NCBI RefSeq assembly: GCF_025961225.1
Contig: NZ_JAOQNG010000004.1
Location: forward strand, 62,001-126,000
DNA length: 64,000 nt
Source: Azospirillum canadense
GTDB lineage: Bacteria > Pseudomonadota > Alphaproteobacteria > Azospirillales > Azospirillaceae
Direction of reading: 5' to 3'
The position numbers and the translations under genes are program-made. Shown piece by piece: positions 33,518 through 42,316 of this stretch (positions are counted from its first letter, which is position 1; each line of letters begins with the position of its first letter). Below the pieces are notes generated by a model. That model ran no database searches. It was given only the letters and a program-made list of their open reading frames with translations, and was not told the origin of the DNA.

Positions 33518-35748
33518 TGGACGGGCAAGGGCCGCAACCTTCACCCTCTCCCCTCTGGGGAGAGGGAGGGGCCCGCGCCAAGGCGCGGGAGGGTGAGGGG
33601 GTTGCGCGTGGCGGTGCGTTCGGCAAAAGCGCATCCCCCTCACCCCAACCCTCTCCCCGGGGGGGAGAGGGAGCAAGAGCCCGTTGGCGAACGGTCGCTC
33701 TGGTCGGCATCGTCGGTATCAGTGCTCTCACCGCCGCCCTCCTCACCCTCGACACCCTGTTCCCACCACCCTTGCAGCGGCTTCAGGACCTGTCCGTCAC
33801 CGTCACCGACCGGGCGGGTGAGCCCCTGCGCATCTTCACCAGCCGGGCCGGGGCGTGGCGCCTGCCGGCAACGGCGGACCAAGTCGCGCCAGCCTTCATC
33901 GATCTGCTGCTGGCCTACGAGGACCGCCGCTTCCGCGACCATCCCGGCGTCGATCCGCTGGCCGTCTTGCGCGCGGCGGGGCAGAACCTGACCGCCGGCC
34001 GGGTGGTTTCCGGCGCCTCGACCCTGACCATGCAGGTGGCCCGCCTGCTGGAGCCGCGGCCGCGCACGCTGCGGTCCAAGCTGATCGAAATGGCCCGCGC
34101 GGCCCAGTTGGAATGGCGCTACGACAAGCCCGCCATACTGGCCATGTACCTGACGCTGGCCCCCTACGGTGGCAATGTGGAGGGGATCCGCGCCGCGTCC
34201 CCGACCCTGTTCGGCAAGCCGCCGACGGAGCTGACGCCGGCCGAGGCCGCCCTGCTGGTGGCGCTGCCGCAGGCCCCCTCCCTGCTGCGCCCCGACCGGG
34301 CGGCGGAGCGGGCGCGGGCGGCGCGCGACAAGGTGCTGGACCGCGCGGTGCTGGCAGGATCCCTGTCGCCGCGCGCGGCGGAGGAGGCGAAGCAGGAGCC
34401 GGTCCCCGCCGCCAAGCTGCCCCTGCCCGCCTCCGCCCCCCATCTGGCCGACGCGCTGCGCGGCGCCCATCCGGGCCAGCCGGTGGTGGCGAGCACGCTC
34501 GACGGCGGCCTGCAACGCACCGTCGAGGCGATGGCGCGGCGCGAGGCCGAGACGCTGCACGAGCGGGCCGGCCTTGCCGTTCTGGTGGTGGACAACCGCA
34601 GCCGCAGCGTCCTCGCCTGGGTCGGCAGCCCGGATTTCCTGGACGAGCGGCGGCAGGGGCCGATCGACATGGTGCGGGCGGTGCGCTCGCCGGGGTCGGC
34701 GCTGAAGCCCTTCATCTACGGGCTGGGGTTCGACGAGGGACTGATCCACCCGCTGACCCAGGTGGCCGACGTGTCCACCCGCTTCGGCGACTACGCCCCG
34801 CGCAACTTCGACCGCGGCTTCAGCGGCGACCTGACGGTCGCGGAGGCGTTGCAGCGCTCCCTGAACGTGCCGGCGGTGCTGGTGCTGGACCGCGTCGGGC
34901 CGATGCGCTTCACCGAGGCCCTGCGGCGGGCGGGCGCCACGCTGGTGATGCCGCCGGGAACGGCGGAGCCGGGCCTGCCGGTGGCGCTGGGCGGCGCCTC
35001 CATCAGCCTGCTGGACATGGCGGCGCTCTACGCCGGGCTGGCGCGCGACGGGATGGTGGCGCCGCTGCGCGCCGATCCCACGGCAGCGGAGGGCGCCGCG
35101 AACCGCCTGCTGTCCCCCGCCGCCGCGCAGCAGGTGCGCGCCATCCTGGAGGGGGCGGCCCCGCCCACCGGCGTGGTGCAGGACCAGGGGCAGCAGGCGC
35201 TCGGCCCCATCGCGCTGAAGACGGGGACCAGCTACGGCTTCCGCGACGCCTGGGCCTTCGGCGTGACGGAGCGCTACACCGTCGGCGTCTGGGTGGGGCG
35301 GCCGGACGGCACGCCCAGCCCAGACCGCTACGGCCGCAACACGGCGGCCCCCCTGCTCTACCGCGTCTACGACCTGCTGCCGCGCGACCGCGGCCGGCCG
35401 GCCGGGCCGCTCGCCGCGGGGACCGCGCCGCCGGCGCTGCTCCGCCGCCTGAACGCCGGTGAGCCGGCCCTGGCCGCCGCCGCGCGCCAGCCCGACCCGC
35501 CGCGCCTCGTCTTCCCGTCCAACGACATGGTGCTGGAGGCGCTGAGCCCGGACGGGCAAGCCGACCCGCTGACCCTGACCGCCACGGGCGGGCGCCGGCC
35601 GCTGTCCTGGCTGGTCGACGGGCGGCGCGTCGCGGTGACGCCGATCCGCCGCGACATCGACTGGACGCCCGGTGGGGCCGGCACCGTGCGGATCACCGTG
35701 CTCGACGCCGACGGGCGCAGCGACAGCGCGACGGTGGAGATCCGCTGA
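33517..35748 (+). CDS. pbpC: penicillin-binding protein 1C
   Basis: Bifunctional peptidoglycan synthase of 743 residues, anchored in the inner membrane. A cytoplasmic tail of about 50 residues precedes one helix (about 57-77, VALVGIVGISALTAALL). The transglycosylase domain has the catalytic motif YEDRRFRDHPGVDP and GASTLTMQVARLLEP. The transpeptidase has SALK (S394, K397), the SLN motif and LKTGTSYG. The BiPBP_C domain follows at about 670-743. The ATG overlaps the macroglobulin stop (TGATG); a GTG one codon earlier is possible. Oddly, the tail is encoded by palindromic repeat DNA (see 33541-33671). Length is otherwise normal. Confidence 0.93.
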   Translation: MDGQGPQPSPSPLWGEGGARAKAREGEGVARGGAFGKSASPSPQPSPRGGEGARARWRTVALVGIVGISALTAALLTLDTLFPPPLQRLQDLSVTVTDRAGEPLRIFTSRAGAWRLPATADQVAPAFIDLLLAYEDRRFRDHPGVDPLAVLRAAGQNLTAGRVVSGASTLTMQVARLLEPRPRTLRSKLIEMARAAQLEWRYDKPAILAMYLTLAPYGGNVEGIRAASPTLFGKPPTELTPAEAALLVALPQAPSLLRPDRAAERARAARDKVLDRAVLAGSLSPRAAEEAKQEPVPAAKLPLPASAPHLADALRGAHPGQPVVASTLDGGLQRTVEAMARREAETLHERAGLAVLVVDNRSRSVLAWVGSPDFLDERRQGPIDMVRAVRSPGSALKPFIYGLGFDEGLIHPLTQVADVSTRFGDYAPRNFDRGFSGDLTVAEALQRSLNVPAVLVLDRVGPMRFTEALRRAGATLVMPPGTAEPGLPVALGGASISLLDMAALYAGLARDGMVAPLRADPTAAEGAANRLLSPAAAQQVRAILEGAAPPTGVVQDQGQQALGPIALKTGTSYGFRDAWAFGVTERYTVGVWVGRPDGTPSPDRYGRNTAAPLLYRVYDLLPRDRGRPAGPLAAGTAPPALLRRLNAGEPALAAAARQPDPPRLVFPSNDMVLEALSPDGQADPLTLTATGGRRPLSWLVDGRRVAVTPIRRDIDWTPGGAGTVRITVLDADGRSDSATVEIR
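33541..33671 (+). repeat. palindromic repeat pair inside the pbpC coding region
   Basis: Composite of two ccctctcccc-type palindromes (33544-33566 and 33649-33671). The first is nested in a larger structure with outer arms tcaccctc/gagggtga (33541-33596) and an inner cccgcgcc/ggcgcggg hairpin. In frame they read as Ser/Pro/Gly/Arg-rich peptides (SPSPLWGEGG, SPSPQPSPRGGEG). The same family occurs between genes elsewhere in the window, so these look like mobile palindromes that entered the 5' end of pbpC without breaking the frame. Confidence 0.75.
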
Positions 35749-35775
35749 CGCGACGGACCTCCGGGAAGGCTGCGC

Positions 35776-37116
35776 TTAAGGTTTTGCCGTACCCGGGCTC
35801 GTCGGCGCTTCGGCTGTGGGGGTCCGGTTGTTGGAAGTGACGCGCCAGATCGTGTTCGACAGGTCGTCGGCGACGATCAGGGCACCCTTCGGGTCGACGG
35901 TGACGCCGACCGGCCGGCCGAAGGTTTTGCCGTTTTCCTGGAACCCGGTTACGACGTCGACCGGCGGACCGGCGGGGGCGCCGTCGCGGAAGGGGACGAA
36001 GACGACCTTGTAGCCGCTGGGCACGTTCCGGTTCCAGCTGCCATGCTCGCCCACGAACGCGCCGTCGGCAAAGCGCCCGCCCATGGCCGGCGCGGAGAAG
36101 GCCACGCCGAGTGCCGCGACGTGCGCGCCCAGGCTGTAGTCGGGCTGGATCGCCGAGGCGACCTTCTGCGGGTCCTGCGGCTGGGCGCGCGGATCGACGT
36201 TCTGGCCCCAATAGCTGTAGGGCCAGCCGTAGAAGGCGCCGTCGCGAACCGACGTCAGGTAGTCGGGGACGAGGTTGGGTCCAAGCTCGTCACGCTCGTT
36301 CGCCACGGCCCACAGCTTGCCCGTGCCCGGCTGGATGGCCAGCGCGGTGGGGTTGCGGATGCCGGTGGCGTAGGGGCGGTGCGCGCCCGTCTGGGCATCG
36401 ATCTCCCAGATCATCGCGCGGTCCAGCTCCGCGGGCATGCCGCGTTCCGTGATGTTGCTGTTGGAGCCGATGCCGACGTAAAGGAAGCGCCCGTCCTGGC
36501 TGGCGGCCAGCGACTTGGTCCAGTGGTGGTTGATGTAGGACGGCAGGTCGGTAACCTTGACCGGCGGCCCGTCGGCGCGGGTCTGCCCCTCGTGGTAGGT
36601 GAAGCGCACGAGCGCGTCCTGGTTCGCGACGTAGAGCTGGTCCTTCACCAGCGCCAGCCCGTAGGGCGCGTTCAGATGGTCGGCGAAGACGGTCCGTTCC
36701 TCGTAGACGCCGTCGCCGTCCTTGTCCCGCAGCAGGGTCAGGCGGTTGCCGCTCTTGACCGAGGTCGTCCCCTTGGCCTTGATGACGCCAGCGATGAAGT
36801 CCTTCGGCCGCACCGCCGACTCCCCGCCGCCCCGGCCCTCGGCCACCAAGATGTCGCCGTTGGGCAGGACGAGGGTCTGGCGCGGGATGCCGAGGTCGGT
36901 GGCGATGGCCGTGACCGAGAAGCCGTCCGGCACGTTCGGCTTCTTGCCGCCCCATTGCGCGGGATCGGCGATCTTCATGCTGGGAAGCAGGCCGCTCTCT
37001 TGCGCGGGCAGCTTCGGGTTGGCGCCGTACACCGGCGCCCCCGGATCGTCGTTGCCGTCGCAGGCGGCCAGCAGGGCCACGAGCGCCGCGGCGGCCAAAA
37101 GGCTGGACCGGTTCAT
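35776..37116 (-). CDS. sorbosone dehydrogenase-like beta-propeller lipoprotein
   Basis: Protein of 446 residues of the L-sorbosone dehydrogenase/PQQ sugar dehydrogenase type. A lipoprotein signal with lipobox LLAAC gives C19 as the lipidated residue. Six-bladed propeller repeats follow, with family motifs PRQTLVLPNGDILVAEG, HHWTKSLAASQDGRFLYVGI, ELDRAMIWEID and GIRNPTALAIQP; the end has FGRPVGVTVDPKGALIVADD. It probably oxidises an aldose or aldehyde in the periplasm using PQQ; cofactor and substrate are inferred from the family. The ATG has a GGGAG site and overlaps the stop of the DUF2231 gene, a probable membrane partner. Confidence 0.87.
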   Translation of the reverse strand: MNRSSLLAAAALVALLAACDGNDDPGAPVYGANPKLPAQESGLLPSMKIADPAQWGGKKPNVPDGFSVTAIATDLGIPRQTLVLPNGDILVAEGRGGGESAVRPKDFIAGVIKAKGTTSVKSGNRLTLLRDKDGDGVYEERTVFADHLNAPYGLALVKDQLYVANQDALVRFTYHEGQTRADGPPVKVTDLPSYINHHWTKSLAASQDGRFLYVGIGSNSNITERGMPAELDRAMIWEIDAQTGAHRPYATGIRNPTALAIQPGTGKLWAVANERDELGPNLVPDYLTSVRDGAFYGWPYSYWGQNVDPRAQPQDPQKVASAIQPDYSLGAHVAALGVAFSAPAMGGRFADGAFVGEHGSWNRNVPSGYKVVFVPFRDGAPAGPPVDVVTGFQENGKTFGRPVGVTVDPKGALIVADDLSNTIWRVTSNNRTPTAEAPTSPGTAKP

Positions 37117-37553
37117 GGCGTCACTCCCACGCGAAGGCTGGAGAAGCCGACCCAGGTCGCCAGGATGGCGGCCACGGTGACGATCACCGACAGGATCAGG
37201 CCGTCCGGCATGGATCCATAGGCGTCCCGCGCGTGCACGAACGAGTTGACGAGGCCGAGCGCGAAGGTGACGAGCAGCAGGACGAAGGTGAGCAGCGCCT
37301 GCTTCCGGCGCCCGCGGGCGCGGGCCAGGTCGATGAGGGAGGACAGGACCGCCAACCCGGTGAAGACCATGCCGCCCGCGATCAGCCAGGCCGCGAAGTT
37401 GCTCCACTGGATGTCAAAGGTCGAATAGTAGGCATAGTCGCTCAGCAGCCCGCCCAGGAACAGCGGGATGGTGGCGGCGAGCAGCACCGCGTGCAAGGGA
37501 TGGATCCCCCTTGCCGGTCGGTAATGCGGTCTTTCATCGATGACGGCAGCCAC
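37113..37553 (-). CDS. DUF2231 membrane protein
   Basis: Inner-membrane protein of 146 residues with four hydrophobic helices (about residues 20-38, 53-74, 85-106 and 117-138) and the family start GIHPLHAVLLAATIPLFLGG. DUF2231 proteins are often found with cytochromes or PQQ dehydrogenases, but their role is unknown. I chose the GTG at 37553 because AAGGAGA lies 8 bases upstream. A frame open to a TTG at 37619 has no such site. It is cotranscribed with the sorbosone dehydrogenase-like gene (ATGA overlap). Confidence 0.82.
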   Translation of the reverse strand: MAAVIDERPHYRPARGIHPLHAVLLAATIPLFLGGLLSDYAYYSTFDIQWSNFAAWLIAGGMVFTGLAVLSSLIDLARARGRRKQALLTFVLLLVTFALGLVNSFVHARDAYGSMPDGLILSVIVTVAAILATWVGFSSLRVGVTP

Positions 37554-37842
37554 GGCGTTGTCTCCTTGCGCGGCAGGACCCCTTGGCGACGCATTGGGCG
37601 TCAGCCCACTGGGCGTCAACGCACCGGGCGCCGAAGCACGCGCGAATTGCAGTGTTCATGAATCATAATGCGGGCGCGAAAGGATGGTTCCGGGCGGCGC
37701 AGGGCATGCGCGTGCCGAACGGGAGATCACAACACCGTTACGACGGGTCGCGCGCCGGGCACCAAAGCGGCGACCGGGTGTTGAACCGACCCAGACGGCG
37801 GCCGGTCGGTATCGGCCGCCACGGGCTGGCCGGGAGGAGCGG

Positions 37843-38364
37843 ATGGGCATCATCGTGAATGGAACCGACGTGGCGTTGCCGGATGATCCGCGCGTGTCCC
37901 TGCTCGACCTGCTGCGGGAACGGCTCCGTCTGTCGGGCACCAAGAAGGGCTGCGACCAGGGGGCCTGCGGGGCCTGCACGGTGCTGGTGGACGGCCAGCG
38001 CATCCTCTCCTGCCTTGCGCTCGCCGTGCAGTATGAAGGGCGTTCCGTCACCACGATCGAGGGCTTGGGTGACGAGGGCGCGCTGCACCCGTTGCAGCAA
38101 GCTTTCATCGAGCATGACGGCTTCCAGTGCGGCTATTGCACACCCGGCCAGATCTGTTCGGCCGTCGGCATGATCGAGGAGTTGCGGCGCGGGGTGCCCA
38201 GCCACGTCACCGCCGACCTCGCCGCGACCGCGATCCCGCACAGCCGGGACGAGCTGCGCGAGCGGATGAGCGGCAACCTGTGCCGCTGCGGCGCGCACAA
38301 CGGCATCATGGACGCCATCGCGGAAACCTATGGGGCCGAGACCCACGCGGAGGCCGCGGAATGA
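37843..38364 (+). CDS. molybdenum aldehyde dehydrogenase, 2Fe-2S subunit (PaoA-like)
   Basis: Small subunit of a xanthine oxidase-family enzyme, 173 residues. It has two [2Fe-2S] clusters: the ferredoxin-type one at C37, C42, C45 and C57 (GCDQGACGACTV), and the family-specific one at C96, C99, C147 and C149 (CGYCTPGQ, NLCRC). It moves electrons from the molybdenum centre to FAD. Unlike E. coli PaoA it has no Tat signal at the chosen ATG, which has GGAGG 7 bases upstream, so the enzyme should be cytoplasmic. It overlaps the next subunit by 4 bases. Confidence 0.92.
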   Translation: MGIIVNGTDVALPDDPRVSLLDLLRERLRLSGTKKGCDQGACGACTVLVDGQRILSCLALAVQYEGRSVTTIEGLGDEGALHPLQQAFIEHDGFQCGYCTPGQICSAVGMIEELRRGVPSHVTADLAATAIPHSRDELRERMSGNLCRCGAHNGIMDAIAETYGAETHAEAAE

Positions 38365-39359
38365 CACCCTTCAGCTATGTACGGGCGGCCGACGCGGACG
38401 CCGCGGTCCGGCATTCCGGCGTCGACGCCAAGTATCTGGGCGGCGGCACCAACCTGGTCGACCTGATGCGCGAGACCATCGAGCGGCCAGGGACGCTCGT
38501 GGATGTCACCGGCCTGTCGGCGGAGATCACGGAAACCGACGGCGGTGGGCTGCTGATCGGCGCCGCCGTGCGCAACACGGCACTGGCGGAGCATGGGCTG
38601 GTCCGCCGCCGCTACCCGATGCTGGCGCGCGCCATCGTCGCCGGCGCCTCCCCGCAAATCCGCAACATGGCGACGGTGGCGGGCAACATCCTTCAGCGCA
38701 CGCGCTGCGCCTATTTCTACGACCGGGCGGGATCGCGCTGCAACAAGCGGGAGCCGGGCCAGGGCTGCGACGCCATCGACGGCTTCAACCGCATGCACGC
38801 GATCCTCGGGGCCTCGCCGGCGTGCGTCGCGACCCACCCGTCCGACATGTGCGTGGCACTGGCCGCCCTCGACGCGACCGTGCATCTGAGCGGCGCTGAT
38901 GGCGAACGCCGCCTGCCCTTCGCGGATCTGCACCGGCTTCCCGGTGACGAGCCCGACCGGGACACGGTGCTGCAGCCCGGCGACCTCATCACGGCGGTGG
39001 AGCTGCCGCCCCTGCCCATCGCGGCACGCTCCACCTACCGGAAGGTGCGCGACCGATCGAGCTACGCCTTCGCCCTGGTCTCCGTCGCCGCGGCGCTGTC
39101 GGTCGAGAACGGGACCGTGACGGACGTGCGGCTGGCGCTCGGCGGGGTCGCGCACAAGCCCTGGCGCGCGTCGAAGGCGGAGCAGGCGTTGTGCGGCCAG
39201 CCCGCGACCGAGGCCACCTTCCGCGCAGCGGCGGCAGCGGAACTCGCCGCGGCCGAGCCACTGCGGGACAACGCCTTCAAGGTCGAACTGGCGCAGCGGA
39301 CAATGGTCGCCGTGCTCGGCGAACTGGCGGAGGTCGAGGTGTTGGGAGGCGGGGCATGA
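38361..39359 (+). CDS. molybdenum aldehyde dehydrogenase, FAD subunit (PaoB-like)
   Basis: FAD-binding middle subunit of 332 residues. The flavin motif YLGGGTNLVDLM is at residues 25-36, followed by NMATVAGNILQRTRC. A loop with C116, C127, C136 and nearby C155 matches the additional [4Fe-4S] cluster of PaoB-type subunits, absent from ordinary xanthine dehydrogenases. The C-terminal CO-dehydrogenase-flavoprotein domain (TYRKVRDRSSYAFALVSVAA) starts near 215. The start overlaps the small-subunit stop. Confidence 0.9.
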   Translation: MTPFSYVRAADADAAVRHSGVDAKYLGGGTNLVDLMRETIERPGTLVDVTGLSAEITETDGGGLLIGAAVRNTALAEHGLVRRRYPMLARAIVAGASPQIRNMATVAGNILQRTRCAYFYDRAGSRCNKREPGQGCDAIDGFNRMHAILGASPACVATHPSDMCVALAALDATVHLSGADGERRLPFADLHRLPGDEPDRDTVLQPGDLITAVELPPLPIAARSTYRKVRDRSSYAFALVSVAAALSVENGTVTDVRLALGGVAHKPWRASKAEQALCGQPATEATFRAAAAAELAAAEPLRDNAFKVELAQRTMVAVLGELAEVEVLGGGA

Positions 39360-41698
39360 GCGGCGAAGGCAAGGGCATCGTTGATAAGGGCAAGGAAGCG
39401 GTGCAGGGCGTCGCGCAGACGGTGATGAAGAAGGCCGTGGAGCTGGCGCCCGACAGCCTCATGCCGGGTGGCCGGCCCGACCCGCTGATCCGGCGCCAGC
39501 ACGGCCACATCGGCAAGCCGGTCAGCCGCGTCGACGGCCCGCGAAAGGTGCGAGGCGCGGCCCCCTTCGCGGCGGAGGTCGCGCTGGACGGCATGGCCTA
39601 CGCCTCGCTCGCCTACAGCACGATCGCAAAGGGGCGCATCGCCGCGATCGACACCGCCGCGGCCGAGGCGGCGCCGGGCGTGGTGCTGGTGATGACCCAC
39701 CGCAACGCGCCGCGCCTCAACCCGCCGCCGCGTTTCCTCAGCGGCGACAAGGCAGCGGCAGGCGACGATTCGCCGATCATGCAGGACGACCGGGTGCGCT
39801 GGAACGGCGAGCCGGTGGCCCTGGTGCTGGCTGAGACGCAGGAGCAGGCCGACCACGCCCGCTCGCTGATCCGCATCACCTATGAGGAGGAGCCGGCGGC
39901 GACCACCGTGGCAACCGCCGATGGATGCGAGGTCGGCACCTTCATGGGTGAGCCGCTGCGCGCCGTGGTCGGCGACGCCGACGCGGCCCTGGCCGCCGCG
40001 CCCCACAAGGTCGAGGTCGTCTACCGCACGCCGGGCCACAACCACAACGCCATCGAGCCGCACGCCGCGACGCTCGCCTGGCGGGGCGACGAGTTGTTCG
40101 TCCATGACGCCACGCAGGCGGTCGCACACACCGCTTGGTCGATGGCGCAGATCTTCGGCCTGGAGGAGAGTCAGGTGCATGTCAGCTCGCCCTTCGTCGG
40201 CGGCGGCTTCGGCGCCAAGGGGCTGTGGCAGCATCAGGTCCTCGCCGCGGCGGCGGCGCGGTTGGCCGGGCGGCCCGTGCGCATCGCCCTGTCGCGCGAG
40301 GGGGTGTACCGCATCGTCGGCGGCCGCAGCCCGACCGAGCAGCGGGTGGCGCTGGGCGCCGACGCGGACGGGCGCCTGACGGCGATCATCCACCGCGGCG
40401 TGACGCCGAAGACGCGCCACAGCCCGATGCCGGAGCCCTTCATCCTGCCGACCCAGAGCGCCTACGCGTCGGAGACCATCGCGCTGGAGGTGAAGACCTG
40501 TTACCTGGACATGGTCGCCAACACCTTCATGCGCGCCCCCGGCGAGGCGGTTGGCACCGTCGCGCTGGAATGCGCGATGGACGAGCTGGCCGAACAGCTC
40601 GGGATGGATCCCATCGAGCTGCGGATCCGCAACGAGCCGGAGAAGGATCCCATCTCCGGCCGTCCCTTCTCCTCCCGCAACATCGTGGCGGCCTACCGCG
40701 CCGGTGCCGAGCGGTTCGGCTGGGACCGGCGCAGCCCGACACCCCGCGCGCGGCGGGAGGGCGAATGGCTGGTCGGCATGGGGTGCGCCACCGCGACCTA
40801 CCCCTACCACCGCATGCCCGGCGGTGCGGCGCGCATCACGCTGGACGCGCAAGGCCGCGCCCGCGTCGACGTCGCGGCGCACGAGATGGGCATGGGCACG
40901 GCGACCGCCCAGGCGCAGGTCGCCGCCGACCGGCTCGGCCTGCCGCTGGAGGCGGTGACGGTGCGCTATGGCGATTCCTCGCTGCCCGGCGTCATCCTCG
41001 CCGGCGGGTCGCAGCAGACGGCGTCGGTCGGGCTTTCGGTGATGATGGCCCACCAGGAGTTGGTGGCTGAGCTGCTGAAGCTCGCCGGGAACGATTCACC
41101 GCTCGCCGGCCTCAGTGCCAACGAGGTGGAAAGCGCCGACGGCGGCCTGCGCAAGCTGGACGAGCCCGGCCACTTCGAAAGCTACGCCTCGATCCTGGGG
41201 CGGGCCGGGCGCGGCGAACTGGCCGCCGAAGGCAGCGCGCCCATGCCGCTGGAGACCATGCACTGGTCGATGCACTCCCACGGCGCGATGTTCTGCGAAG
41301 TGCGCGTCAACGCGGTCACCGGCGAGACGCGTGTCAGCCGCTTCCTGGGCTCCTTCGACTGCGGGCGCATCCTCAACCCGAAGACGGCGGCGAGCCAGTT
41401 CCGCGGGGGCATCATCATGGGCCTTGGGCTGGCCCTGATGGAGGAAACGCAGTTCGACGAGCGGAAGGGCCGGATCATGAACCGCAACCTCGCCGACTAT
41501 CACGTGCCCGTGCATATGGACGTGCCGGAGATCGACGTGATCTGGACCGACATCCCCGACCCGCGCGCCCCGATGGGCGCCCGTGGCATCGGCGAGATCG
41601 GCATCACCGGAACCGGCGCCGCCGTCGCCAACGCCATCCACAACGCCACGGGTAGGCGGGTGCGGGATTTCCCGATCACGCTCGACCAGCTGCTGTAG
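39356..41698 (+). CDS. molybdenum aldehyde dehydrogenase, Moco subunit (PaoC-like)
   Basis: Catalytic subunit of 780 residues binding the molybdopterin cofactor. An N-terminal amphipathic stretch (about residues 1-40) precedes the aldehyde oxidase hammerhead domain (VSRVDGPRKVRGAAPFAAEV). Moco-binding motifs include SSPFVGGGFGAKG. The catalytic glutamate is E747 in GARGIGEIG. It hydroxylates an aldehyde or aromatic heterocycle with water as oxygen donor; the substrate is unknown. No XdhC/PaoD maturation gene lies nearby, so maturation must come from elsewhere. The gene ends 12 bases before convergent leuD. Confidence 0.91.
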   Translation: MSGEGKGIVDKGKEAVQGVAQTVMKKAVELAPDSLMPGGRPDPLIRRQHGHIGKPVSRVDGPRKVRGAAPFAAEVALDGMAYASLAYSTIAKGRIAAIDTAAAEAAPGVVLVMTHRNAPRLNPPPRFLSGDKAAAGDDSPIMQDDRVRWNGEPVALVLAETQEQADHARSLIRITYEEEPAATTVATADGCEVGTFMGEPLRAVVGDADAALAAAPHKVEVVYRTPGHNHNAIEPHAATLAWRGDELFVHDATQAVAHTAWSMAQIFGLEESQVHVSSPFVGGGFGAKGLWQHQVLAAAAARLAGRPVRIALSREGVYRIVGGRSPTEQRVALGADADGRLTAIIHRGVTPKTRHSPMPEPFILPTQSAYASETIALEVKTCYLDMVANTFMRAPGEAVGTVALECAMDELAEQLGMDPIELRIRNEPEKDPISGRPFSSRNIVAAYRAGAERFGWDRRSPTPRARREGEWLVGMGCATATYPYHRMPGGAARITLDAQGRARVDVAAHEMGMGTATAQAQVAADRLGLPLEAVTVRYGDSSLPGVILAGGSQQTASVGLSVMMAHQELVAELLKLAGNDSPLAGLSANEVESADGGLRKLDEPGHFESYASILGRAGRGELAAEGSAPMPLETMHWSMHSHGAMFCEVRVNAVTGETRVSRFLGSFDCGRILNPKTAASQFRGGIIMGLGLALMEETQFDERKGRIMNRNLADYHVPVHMDVPEIDVIWTDIPDPRAPMGARGIGEIGITGTGAAVANAIHNATGRRVRDFPITLDQLL

Positions 41699-41710
41699 AC
41701 CGGCACGCCC

Positions 41711-42316
41711 TTATCGGGCGTCCGGCACCAGCCATGGCCGCGCCGTAACGTCGGCGCGGTCGAAGGCGTCGATGGCGTCTTGGTGGCGGAGCGTCAGCGC
41801 CACGTCGTCGAGGCCCTCGATCAGGCATTCCTTCTTGAAGGGGTCGATGGCGAAGGACAGCGCGCCGCCGTCCGGGGCGGTCAGGGTCTGGGCCGGCAGG
41901 TCCACGGTGACGGTGGCGCCCGGCGTCTCCTGAAGCTGGCGGCGCAGGGCGGCCACCGCGTCCTCCGGCAGGGTGACGGTCAGCAGGCCGTTCTTGGCGG
42001 CGTTGGCGGCGAAGATGTCGCCGAAGCTGGGGGCGACGACGCAGCGGAAGCCGGCGTCCACCAGCGCATAGACCGCCCCCTCTCGCGAGGACCCGCAGCC
42101 GAAGTTGCGGTCGGTCACCAGCACGGCAGCACCGGTGTAAGCGGGCACGTCCAGCGGGAACCCGGGCTTGCGCTCGTCATGGAACAGGAAGTTGCCGTAG
42201 CCGGCGCTGCGCGGCTTCTTCAGGAAGCGCGCGGGCAGCAGCTGGTCGGTGTCGATGTTGGCGATGTCGAGCGGCACCGCCGGCGCGGTCAGCGTGACGA
42301 AGGGATCCATGCTCAT
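41711..42316 (-). CDS. leuD: LeuD-like small subunit of an aconitase-type dehydratase
   Basis: Swivel-domain subunit of 201 residues that pairs with LeuC. Family motifs: DIANIDTDQLLPARFLKK (residues 17-34), NFGCGSSREGAVYAL and GFRCVVAPSFGDIFAANAAKNG. The ATG overlaps the leuC stop. It is the last gene of the 14-gene operon. Sequence says 3-isopropylmalate dehydratase family, but no leuA or leuB is present and its neighbours are catabolic. It may act on another 2-substituted malate such as citramalate, dimethylmalate or a homologue; this is inference. Confidence 0.88.
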   Translation of the reverse strand: MSMDPFVTLTAPAVPLDIANIDTDQLLPARFLKKPRSAGYGNFLFHDERKPGFPLDVPAYTGAAVLVTDRNFGCGSSREGAVYALVDAGFRCVVAPSFGDIFAANAAKNGLLTVTLPEDAVAALRRQLQETPGATVTVDLPAQTLTAPDGGALSFAIDPFKKECLIEGLDDVALTLRHQDAIDAFDRADVTARPWLVPDAR

